Positions 18,781 through 28,083 of a DNA stretch of 64,000 nucleotides are shown here, one piece after another. Where the stretch lies: contig CALZFC010000059.1 of assembly GCA_945643635.1 (NCBI GenBank), positions 357,501 to 421,500 on the forward strand, written 5' to 3'. The translations under genes were made by a program, and so were the position numbers. The notes under the pieces are model-generated. The model worked only from the letters and a program-made list of their open reading frames with translations. It was not told where the DNA came from and made no database searches. This DNA is from Allodiplogaster sudhausi. Lineage: Eukaryota > Nematoda > Chromadorea > Rhabditida > Diplogasteridae. The stretch's first letter is position 1, and each line of letters starts with the position of its first letter.

Positions 18781-18962
18781 ACTCACTCTCACTCGCACTC
18801 TCACTCTCACTCACACTCGCACTCTCAGTCGCACTCACACTCTCACTCGCACTCGCACTCTCACTCGCATTCTCACTCTCACTCGCATTTTCACTCTCAC
18901 TCCCACTCGCACTATCACTCGCACTCTCACTGTCACTCGCACTCTCACTCCCACTCGCACTC

Positions 18963-18965
<3 letters not shown>
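18768..18965 (+). repeat. Hexamer minisatellite (CACTCT/CACTCG)
   Basis: A CACTC-based hexanucleotide array with alternating sixth base T or G, and CCC and CAG variants. In one frame it reads alternating His-Ser, a by-product. It passes directly into the CT tract that follows. Confidence 0.9.
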
Positions 18966-19003
<38 letters not shown>

Positions 19004-19042
19004 CTCTCGCTCTCTCTCGCTCTCTCTCCCGTCTGCGTCTTC

Positions 19043-19080
<38 letters not shown>

Positions 19081-19098
19081 ATCTCGCTCACTCTCACT
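18966..19098 (+). repeat. (CT)n microsatellite
   Basis: CT tract with TCG interruptions, continuous with the CACTC hexamer array on its left. Confidence 0.95.
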
Positions 19099-19478
19099 AT
19101 CTCCCTCTCGAAGTTGAAGAGCGGGGTCGTCTGCTGTCGTCCGGATGCAAAACAGTTTTTTTAAATATTGAAACACGTCTAAATTTAATTATTATATGTA
19201 TTTACTTTTTTATTTCACTAATTTATTTTTATTTTTATTTTCTATTTCCAACCTTTTATAATTGCAGAGAATCGGGATTGCTCTCCTTGCAGTGTCCACA
19301 TCCTGCGCTCACTTCGACAACTCGCTCGCAGCATCCATCGACTACCATAGTAGGTAAATATTTTTCATATTTAAATCGTATTTATCATAAAAAAAATGGT
19401 AGCTTAATTTTTTTTTCTTAAATATGAATTAATATTTTTTAAGTAAAATATTGTTGGTAAAAGTTTAATACTTTGCAG

Positions 19479-19589
19479 GGTCGGCCAGCGCCGACTGGTA
19501 TGCCTGGCCCGTACCCTCCTCCGCAAGAGCCGTTCTCATTCTGGATGAAGCGACGTCAAAACGGATTCGCATATCTAGAGGAACATAAG
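19479..19589 (+). pseudogene. ABC transporter (ABCC-type) nucleotide-binding fragment with frameshift
   Basis: ABC transporters couple ATP hydrolysis to membrane transport. The acceptor is ctttgcag and the donor AAG|GTGAGC. The first 17 codons read VGQRRLVCLARTLLRKS, the end of the ABC signature and following helix typical of ABCC second domains. The Walker B and D-loop match, VLILDEATS, follows at once but in another frame, so one or two bases are lost near 19530. A stop, TAA, follows soon in the second frame. No Walker A or H-loop exon was found nearby, so this is an isolated, dead fragment. The match is recognised by eye. Confidence 0.7.
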
Positions 19590-19716
19590 GTGAGCAAATA
19601 CTATTAAATATTTTACAATTTATATTAGGGAACTTTTTCCCTATAAGTATTTAAAAATTTAAGCAATAAATCAATTGCGAATGATTCTTTTTCTCTTATT
19701 TTATCAGAACTTTTCA

Positions 19717-19832
19717 GGACGTGACCGACGGAGACGGAGGTTCGTCAATTCGTTTCCGAGCGTCTTCAAGGAGTTCGACTTTCTCGACGCTGAACGCGAC
19801 TTCCGCTACGCGACTGCGGACAGCCACTTTGG
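19717..19832 (+). CDS. Exon-like segment, unrecognised
   Basis: The acceptor is acttttcag and the donor TTTG|GTAAGA. One open frame reads RRRFVNSFPSVFKEFDFL, then DAERDFRYATADSHF. GC-rich composition and clean splice signals suggest a real or former exon. It lies between the ABCC fragment and the second U block. Confidence 0.4.
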
Positions 19833-20038
19833 TAAGATATTTTATTTTTTAAGACCATTTAATCTAATTTATGCGGGCAGTTTTGAGTGTGTTATCTGTC
19901 TTTCGAGAGGGTCCCTACTTTTTAATGCCCATTTAAGGGGAGAAGGCAAAATTGAGGACGCTTTGCTTATTATTAGAAAACCTTTATTCCTAGACTCTCC
20001 TTCGCCCTGACCATCGCTCCTGCTGCACTTTCGACGAC

Positions 20039-20040
<2 letters not shown>

Positions 20041-20076
<36 letters not shown>

Positions 20077-20160
20077 GAGGGAGAGAGAGAGGGAGAGAGC
20101 GAGGGAGAGAGCGAGAGTGTTCCTGAGAGTGTTAGAGGGAGAGAGAGAGAGATAGAAAGA
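20041..20160 (+). repeat. (GA)n tract
   Basis: GA tract with GATA and GGGA variants, followed within 15 bases by a CT-rich tract, so the two could pair. Confidence 0.95.
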
Positions 20161-20174
20161 GTCTTTCTGTGTGT

Positions 20175-20356
20175 GTCTCTCTCAGTCTCTCTGTGTCTCT
20201 GTTTTTCAGTCTCTCTCTCTTCCTCTCTCCTCTCTATGTCTAATTCTCTCTGTCTCTTGGTCTCTCCGTATTTCTGTGACTCAGTCTCTCTTTCTATCTG
20301 TATCTCTGTCTCTCTGTGTCTTTGTGTCTCGTCTGTCTGTCTCTCTCTATTTCTAA
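20175..20356 (+). repeat. (CT)n-rich tract
   Basis: CT-rich sequence with TGTGTCT and CAGTCT interruptions leading up to the acceptor of the second U block. Confidence 0.9.
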
Positions 20357-20758
20357 TTGCAGAGAAGCTGGCGTCTACAGCGGCCACATCCTCCGCTCAC
20401 TTCTTCATCTCACTCGCAGCATCCATCGACTACCATTGTAGGTAAATATTTTTCATATTTAAATCATATTTATCGTTAAAAACATTGCTGCTTAAATATT
20501 TTTTTCTTAAATATGATTTAATATTTTTTCAGTGAAATATTGCTGCTAAAAGTTTTATTTACTTAAGGATTGCTTACAATTAGCATATCGTAGATTTTGT
20601 ATTTATTTATAGAAATTGTAATTTATACTTGTGAGTTTCAGGTAGTTGTACTCGAGAAGACGCGCGCGCTGACGGCCGAGTGGTAGTACGCGATGGACTT
20701 GTGGGGGGGGCGCCAGAGGAAGCCCCCCGGGGCTCGTTGGGTGATAGAGTGGGCAAAG

Positions 20759-20802
20759 GTGAGAGAGAGAGAGAAAGGTAAGGTAAGCGAGGGAAAAAAG
20801 GT

Positions 20803-20866
<64 letters not shown>

Positions 20867-21015
20867 AGAAGGTAAGGTATGAGTGGGGAAAAGGGGAGAG
20901 AGAGAGAAAGGTAAGGTAAGAGAGGTAAAAGGGGAGAGAGAGAGAGAGAGAGAGAAAGGTAAGGCAAGAGAGGGAAAAGGGGAGAGAGAGAAAGGTAAGG
21001 TAAGAGAAGGAAAAA

Positions 21016-21060
<45 letters not shown>
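20759..21060 (+). repeat. (GA)n tract with GGTAAGGTAAG minisatellite
   Basis: The GA tract starts at the donor GTGAGAGAG. It contains five copies of ggtaagg.a, beginning at 20777, 20871, 20910, 20958 and 20994, followed by GA stretches of different length. It ends in a pure GA run. Confidence 0.9.
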
Positions 21061-21117
21061 AGTGAGGGAGAATAAGGGCGAGAATGTGTGAGTGAGAGAC
21101 CGTTTTATGTTTTTCTT

Positions 21118-21127
21118 TGCCTTCACT

Positions 21128-21158
<31 letters not shown>

Positions 21159-21245
21159 CTGTCTCTCTCTCTCTCTCTATCCATCCGTCTATCTGTCTCA
21201 TTCTCTCTCTCTCTTTCTCTCGCTCTCTCTCTCACTCTCCCTCTC
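21118..21245 (+). repeat. (CT)n tract
   Basis: CT tract with TCG and a short ATCCATC interruption, in the same inter-block segment as the GA tract ending at 21060. Confidence 0.95.
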
Positions 21246-21736
21246 GAAGTCGCCCTTTGAAGAGAGGCTCGCCTGCTGACTTCCCGATGCAAACCAGGTT
21301 CAAAATTTAAAGTCTTCTAAATTTCATTTTATATGTCTTTACTTTTCTATTCTACTAATTTATTTTTATTTTCAATTCCCAACCTTTGGAATTGCAGAGA
21401 ATCTGGATTGCTGGTGTCTGCGTCGGCCACTTCCTCCGTTCACCTCCTCAACTCAATCGACGCATCCATCCATTGCCATTTTAGGTAAATATTTTTCATA
21501 TTTAAAATGTATTTTATCATTAATATACTTGTTGTTTAAATATTCTTTTCCTAAATATGAAATTAATCTTTTTTTGTCACATCATAATTTCTTTATTTAA
21601 TTATAGAGCTTTTAATCTATACATGTGAATTACAGGCGGCTGTACGCTTCAATCGCCACGTCGCCCGCGCTGACGGAGAGGTACTCGTGTGCGGTGGATT
21701 GGCCGATGCGAGGGGAAGCTGACTCCTGGAGGCTTG

Positions 21737-21824
21737 GTGAGTGTGTGTGTGTGAGAGAGAGGGAGAGAGAGAGGGAGAGAGAGAGAGGGAGAGAGAGAGA
21801 GGGAGAGAGAGAGAGGGAGAGAGG

Positions 21825-21856
<32 letters not shown>

Positions 21857-21905
21857 AGGTGATAGAGAGAAAAAGTGAGAGCAAAAAAGGAGCGAGAGAG
21901 AGAGA
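21737..21905 (+). repeat. (GA)n tract starting at a donor
   Basis: The donor GTGAGTGTGTG of the third V block passes into GAGAGA with regular GGGA interruptions. Confidence 0.95.
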
Positions 21906-21979
21906 GTGAGCTTTAGAAACTGAGAGAGCGTTTTATATGTATTTATTTACAAATTATTAATCAGTTAAGATACTTCGCG

Positions 21980-22135
21980 CGCTCTCTCTCTCCCTCTCTC
22001 TCCCTCTCTCTCCCTCTCTCTCTTTTTCTCTCTCTTCTGTTTGCAAACATATAGTTTTTTTCTCTCTCTCTTTCCCTCTCTGTCTTTCTTTCTTCTCTCT
22101 CTCTCAATCTCTCTCTCTCTCTCTGCCTCCCAGCT
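21980..22135 (+). repeat. (CT)n tract
   Basis: CT tract with CCCT and TTTC interruptions, complementary in kind to the GA tract 75 bases upstream. Confidence 0.95.
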
Positions 22136-22579
22136 CCCTCTCCAACTCATTCGTATAAAGGTGGCCGTGTTGTCGAGTCCATGGATGTACTGGTTTTGTT
22201 TAAATTTATGATTCTTTTGCTTATTTTATTCAATTCATTTCCCTTCTAAATTAATGTTCGCATTTCCGACCTTTAACTTTGCAGGTGAAGCTCGAATGGG
22301 CGCAGTCCGCCGCGGCCGCGTGCCTCCACCCGCACTCCTTCCACTTGATGGCTGCTACCAACAACATCATCGATTGGTCAGTAGTTGCTTATTGAGCTCA
22401 CATATGGAATACACGTTTTACTTTTCTTTCGTATCATAATTTATTCTCAAGCTTGATATTTATTGTTGAATTTCAGACAGCTGCGCCCTTCACTCGCAAC
22501 GCTGCCCGCATTGAAGGCGAGGTGCTCGTGCGCCGTTGACTGGAGGGTGGCAGAGGAAGCACCCACGGGGGTTTGTTGG

Positions 22580-22581
22580 GT

Positions 22582-22613
<32 letters not shown>

Positions 22614-22650
22614 GAGAGAGACAGAGAGAGAGAGACAGGGGAGGTGAGAA
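22580..22650 (+). repeat. (GA)n tract starting at a donor
   Basis: GTGAGAGAGAG directly follows the fourth V block and includes GATA and GACA variants. Confidence 0.95.
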
Positions 22651-22752
22651 AGAGGAAAAAGTATGCGAGAAAAAGGAGGTGAAAAAGTGAAAAAGTGCGA
22701 GAGCGTTAGAAACTGTGAGAGTGTTTTTGTGTGTGTATGTATATTTATAAAT

Positions 22753-22842
22753 TGTTTGTTGTCCCCCCCCCCCCACCCAACCCCGACCCAAACCACCCCC
22801 GCCCAACCCCGACCCAACCCCCCCCCCCCCCCCCCCCCCCAC
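22753..22842 (+). repeat. C-rich tract (G-rich on minus strand)
   Basis: Runs of C up to more than 20 long alternate with ACCCAA and CCCGACCC. The minus strand therefore has many G-runs of three or more, which could form G-quadruplexes. Confidence 0.9.
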
Positions 22843-22851
22843 CCAAAAGCA

Positions 22852-22911
22852 GAGAAATAAATAAATAATTAAATAAATAATTAATTAATAATAATAAATA
22901 AATAAATAAAA
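22852..22911 (+). repeat. AAAT/AATA-rich tract
   Basis: Sixty bases composed almost only of AAAT and AATT words directly follow the C-rich tract, a sharp composition switch. Confidence 0.85.
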
Positions 22912-22913
22912 TG

Positions 22914-23735
22914 GGTTCTGGTGTGCCGGGTACCCTTCCTGTTATTTCCCTCTCTTTGCTCATCGACGGAGCGGCTCAAAGGGGATGGGCAACTCTCTCG
23001 GTATTCGCCGCGGCAAATGTCGAGAGAATCCATTCAGCTTTGGGCTTCTCTCCCCGGTGAGCAGAGAGAGGGAGAGTGAGAGGGAGAGAGAGAGAGAGTG
23101 AGAGAGAGAGAGAAGCAGCAACTGTCTCCGCATTTGGCCATAGTCAGAAGTGGCTGGTATATGTGAAAGTGATTGTCTGCATGAAACTCACGCGCGCTTT
23201 TTTTGAATTTGGAAAAGAGTGAGAGAGATAGGAGAGAGAGAAAGGGAAGGGGAGAGATAGGAGAGGGACATTAGAGAGTGAGATAGCTGAGAAAGAGATT
23301 GGGGAGAGAGAAACTGGGAAATTGCAGGAAGGGTGCCAGGCACACCAGAATCTCGCCCCACTAAGTACAGCTCCCCTTGGCCTGAGTGGCCAGTGTCTTT
23401 CCTACTAGCTGCTCATCTGGGTTTCTTCACTTTTTGCTAAACTTTCCTCTAGATTCATCGCACCGCGGAGCGATGAAACTTGTAGAAAATGAAGCAGATT
23501 GTAAAAGCCCGGCTGAGCTTCTGGAAGGGTAGTCGCTGGCCAGAGAGAGAGAGAGAGAGAGTGAGAGAGAGAGAGGAGAGAGGGGGAGAGAGAGAGTAGA
23601 GAGAGATAAAAGGTGTGAGAGAGAGAGGGGAGAGAGATAAAAGGTTAGAGAGAGAGATAGGGGAGAATGAGAAAACGAGAATGTGAGTGAGAGAACGCGC
23701 CTATCAGCCACTTCTGACTATGCCAAGTGCGGTGA
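22914..23735. repeat. Two inverted repeat pairs
   Basis: 22914-22957 is, reverse complemented, similar to 23304-23351 (shared caggaagggt and ggcacaccaga). 23131-23158 is similar to the reverse complement of 23702-23729 (shared agccacttctgactatg). The arms interleave instead of nesting, so this is not one simple palindrome. GA-rich stretches lie at 23063-23113 and 23540-23690. No gene seen. Confidence 0.65.
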
Positions 23736-24387
23736 GAGTTGCGCATGCTAAGCACTTGTGCTTTTGGCAAGAAGAAGGAAATAAAAAAAGTGTTATTCTT
23801 GACAAGCTGCGACCGTACTCTTCCATGCTCTCGGTTAGCCAGCGAAATTTTCGATTAATTTTTATTTTATTTTAAAATATTGTCTTAATTCCACCAGAGT
23901 TTTCTCTAATTTTTTATATGTGCCATATATCAAGCAGTCAAATTAATTGTGCAAACTAAAGTTATCGCCGTATTAGAGGAGGCATGCCGAGGGAGTGGAC
24001 ACCTCCGCCATCAGTGGTCGCGCCAAAAGAATTAACCTTTCCCTCTCTACCCTCTAACCATAAACGGGGCTGCAGACCTTGGGCAAGTCTGCTGTCCCTT
24101 CCCTGCTTGCATGGCTTCTTTGCTTTTTTCAGAGTAGTCCTTCTTTTCAGAGTAGTCCTTCCTTTCAGAGTAGCTCAATATAGAATGTATTACTTGATTT
24201 TTGCTTGCTGCTTGCTTTCCCTTCCCCTTACCTCTCTTCGCGACTTCTCGACGGCTCCATTCTTCTGCAAGGAAGTCAGCCTTTTCACACGTACTTTTTC
24301 AGCACTGGTTGAAAAACATGTGTAATGGGACAAGTTATACTTGAGATTTTTTTTATATATTTTATAAACTGTAATTTCATGTGGGAA
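23736..24387. other. Left flank of the satellite array
   Basis: No gene recognised. It includes an 18-bp repeat at 24126-24173 and a T-rich stretch just before the array. A 113-codon plus-strand frame at 23984-24325 has no family features. Confidence 0.45.
24126..24173 (+). repeat. 18-bp direct repeat x3
   Basis: Three copies of ttttcagagtagtccttc, the last partial and changed to tagctc. Confidence 0.85.
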
Positions 24388-24848
24388 GGACCATGTACAA
24401 AACGGGCCATGTACAGGGGTCACGGCCAATTTTTCTTTAGAGACTTGTACTTCCTGGGGTATATCTGGACTCTCTGTAATGGATGTAGATTGGACTCTTG
24501 GCTTGAAATTTCTTTACTTTTTTCCTCTTTGGTTTTGATGCTTGATACCAAAAACGGGCCATGTACAGGGGTCATGGCCAATTTTTCTTTAGAGACTTGT
24601 TCTTCCTGGGGTGTAACTGGACTCTCTGTAATGGATGTAGACAGGACTCTTGGCTTGACATTCCTTGACTTTTTTCTCACTGGCTTTGATTTCAAAAACT
24701 AGCCATGTACAGGGGTCATGGCCAATTTTTCTTTAGAGACTAGTAGTTCGTCGGGTGTAACTGGACTCTCTGTAATGGATGTAGATTGGACTCTAGGCTT
24801 GAAATTTCTTCACTTTTTTCTCTCTGTTTTTGATAACAAAAACGGGCC

Positions 24849-27220
24849 ATGTACAGGGGTCATGGCTAATTTTTCTTTAGAGACTAGTACTTCCTGGGGT
24901 GTAACTGGATTCTCTGTAATGGATGTTGACAGGACTCTTGGCTTGACATTCCTTGACTTTTTTCTCACTGGTTTTGATATCAAAAACGGGCCATGTACAG
25001 GGGTCATGACCAATTTTTCTTTAGAGACTAGTAGTTCCTCGGGTGTAACTGGACTCTCTGTAATGGATGTTGACAGGACTCTTGGTTTGACATTCCTTGA
25101 CTTTTTGTCTCACTGGCTTTGATATCAAAAACGGGCCATGTACAGGGGTCATGACCAATTTTTCTTTAGAGACTTGTACTTCCTGGGGTATATCTGGACA
25201 CTCTGTAAGGGATGTAGATTGGACTCTTGGCTTGAAATTTCTTTACTTTTTTCCTCTCTGGTTTTGATACTTGATACCAAAAACGGGCCATGTACAGGGG
25301 TCATGGCCAATTTTTCTTTAGAGACTTGTACTTCCTGGGGTATATCTGGACACTCTGTAAGGGATGTAGATTGGACTCTTGGCTTGAAATTTCTTTACTT
25401 TTTTCCTCTCTGGTTTTGATACTTGATACCAAAAACGGGCCATGTACAGGGGTCATGGCTAATTTTTCTTTAGAGACTAGTACTTCCTGGGGTGTAACTG
25501 GATTCTCTGTAATGGATGTTGACAGGACTCTTGGCTTGACATTCCTTGACTTTTTTCTCACTGGTTTTGATATCAAAAACGGGCCATGTACAGGGGTGAT
25601 GACCAATTTTTCTTTAGAGACTAGTAGTTCCTCGGGTGTAACTGGACTCTCTGTAATGGATGTTGACAGGACTCTTGGTTTGACATTCCTTGACTTTTTG
25701 TCTCACTGGCTTTGATATCAAAAACGGGCCATGTACAGGGGTCATGACCAATTTTTCTTTAGAGACTTGTACTTCCTGGGGTAAATCTGGACACTCTGTA
25801 AGGGATGTAGATTGGACTCTTGGCTTGAAATTTCTTTACTTTTTTCCTCTCTGGTTTTGATACTTGATACCAAAAACGGGCCATGTACAGGGGTCATGGC
25901 CAATTTTTCTTTAGAGACTTGTACTTCCTGGGGTATATCTGGACACTCTGTAAGGGATGTAGATTGGACTCTTGGCTTGAAATTTCTTTACTTTTTTCCT
26001 CTCTGGTTTTGATACTTGATACCAAAAACGGGCCATGTACAGGGGTCATGGCTAATTTTTCTTTAGAGACTAGTACTTCCTGGGGTGTAACTGGATTCTC
26101 TGTAATGGATGTTGACAGGACTCTTGGCTTGACATTCCTTGACTTTTTTCTCACTGGTTTTGATATCAAAAACGGGCCATGTACAGGGGTCATGACCAAT
26201 TTTTCTTTAGAGACTAGTAGTTCCTCGGGTGTAACTGGACTCTCTGTAATGGATGTTGACAGGACTCTTGGTTTGACATTCCTTGACTTTTTGTCTCACT
26301 GGCTTTGATATCAAAAACGGGCCATGTACAGGGGTCATGACCAATTTTTCTTTAGAGACTTGTACTTCCTGGGGTAAATCTGGACACTCTGTAAGGGATG
26401 TAGATTGGACTCTTGGCTTGAAATTTCTTTACTTTTTTCCTCTCTGGTTTTGATACTTGATACCAAAAACGGGCCATGTACAGGGGTCATGGCCAATTTT
26501 TCTTTAGAGACTTGTACTTCCTGGGGTATATCTGGACACTCTGTAAGGGATGTAGATTGGACTCTTGGCTTGAAATTTCTTTACTTTTTTCCTCTCTGGT
26601 TTTGATACTTGATACCAAAAACGGGCCATGTACAGGGGTCATGGCTAATTTTTCTTTAGAGACTAGTACTTCCTGGGGTGTAACTGGATTCTCTGTAATG
26701 GATGTTGACAGGACTCTTGGCTTGACATTCCTTGACTTTTTTCTCACTGGTTTTGATATCAAAAACGGGCCATGTACAGGGGTCATGACCAATTTTTCTT
26801 TAGAGACTAGTAGTTCCTCGGGTGTAACTGGACTCTCTGTAATGGATGTTGACAGGACTCTTGGTTTGACATTCCTTGACTTTTTGTCTCACTGGCTTTG
26901 ATATCAAAAACGGGCCATGTACAGGGGTCATGACCAATTTTTCTTTAGAGACTTGTACTTCCTGGGGTATATCTGGACACTCTGTAAGGGATGTAGATTG
27001 GACTCTTGGCTTGAAATTTCTTTACTTTTTTCCTCTCTGGTTTTGATACTTGATACCAAAAACGGGCCATGTACAGGGGTCATGGCCAATTTTTCTTTAG
27101 AGACTTGTACTTCCTGGGGTATATCTGGACACTCTGTAAGGGATGTAGATTGGACTCTTGGCTTGAAATTTCTTTACTTTTTTCCTCTCTGGTTTTGATA
27201 CTTGATACCAAAAACGGGCC
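24849..27220 (+). repeat. 593-bp higher-order repeat, four copies
   Basis: Four-monomer units (144+145+152+152) begin at 24849, 25442, 26035 and 26628 and are almost identical. One visible difference is ggggtgatgacc at 25595 against ggggtcatgacc elsewhere. Confidence 0.9.
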
Positions 27221-28083
27221 ATGTACAGGGGTCATGACCAATTTTTCTTTAGAGACTTGTTCTTCCTGGGGTGTAACTGGACTCTCTGTAATGGATGTAG
27301 ACAGGACTCTTGGCTTGACATTCCTTGACTTTTTTCTCACTGGTTTTGATATCAAAAACTAGCCATGTACAGGGGTCATGGCCAATTTTTCTTTAGAGAC
27401 TAGTACTTCCTGGGGTGTAACTGGACTCTCTGTAATGGATGTAGATTGGACTCTAGGCTTGAAATTTCTTCACTTTTTTCTCTCTGTTTTTGATAACAAA
27501 AACGGGCCATGTACAGGGGTCACGGCCAATTTTTCTTTAGAGACTTGTACTTCCTGGGGTGTAACTGGACTCTCTGTAGTGGATGTAGAAAGGACTCTTA
27601 GCTTGATATTTCTTGACTTTTTTCTGTCTCATTTTGAAACCAAAAACTGGCCATGTACAGGGGTCATGGCCAATTTTTCTTTAGAGACTTGTCCTTTCTG
27701 GGGTGTAACTGGACTCTCTGTAGTGGATGTAGAAAGGACTCTTGGCTTGACATTCCTTGACTTTTTTCTCACTGGTTTTGATATCAAAAACTAGCCATGT
27801 ACAGGGGTCATGGCCAATTTTTCTTTAGAGACTAGTACTTCCTGGGGTGTAACTGGACTCTCTGTAATGGATGTAGATTGGACTCTAGGCTTGAAATTTC
27901 TTCACTTTTTTCTCTCTGTTTTTGATAACAAAAACGGGCCATGTACAGGGGTCACGGCCAATTTTTCTTTAGAGACTTGTACTTCCTAAGGTGTAACTGG
28001 ACTCTCTGTAGTGGATGTAGAAAGGACTCTTAGCTTGATATTTCTTGACTTTTTTCTGTCTCATTTTGAAACCAAAACTGGCC

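Larger units (their letters stand above)
19268..22579 (+). repeat. Tandem family of two-exon units (U-V units)
   Basis: U-type exon-like blocks lie at 19268-19353, 20363-20441, 21398-21484 and 22285-22376, nearly all after an attgcag-type acceptor. V-type blocks lie at 20642-20758, 21636-21736 and 22477-22579, ending in GTGAG donors that open into (GA)n. U blocks share gcatccatcga and a gtaaata donor (gtcagta in the last). V blocks share a cgctgacgg or similar core. The last U block is the most coding-like (VKLEWAQSAAAACLHPHS). Stops or frame conflicts occur in the others. The family is unrecognised. Confidence 0.6.

Noticed and set aside
18688..19164. His-Ser-rich protein
   Set aside because: The frame is the CACTC hexamer repeat followed by CT dinucleotides. 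All frames and the opposite strand are equally open.
20603..21292. Minus-strand 229-codon Ser-Leu/Arg-Glu frame
   Set aside because: It consists of complementary GA and CT microsatellites, with no domain or unique sequence of meaningful length.
22914..23735. Single large palindrome or transposon with terminal inverted repeats
   Set aside because: The two inverted pairs interleave, no target-site duplication is visible, and no transposase frame lies between them.
1..24387. tRNA, rRNA or snRNA genes
   Set aside because: I looked for cloverleaf A/B box patterns and conserved rRNA words and saw none, but short RNA genes are hard to exclude by eye.
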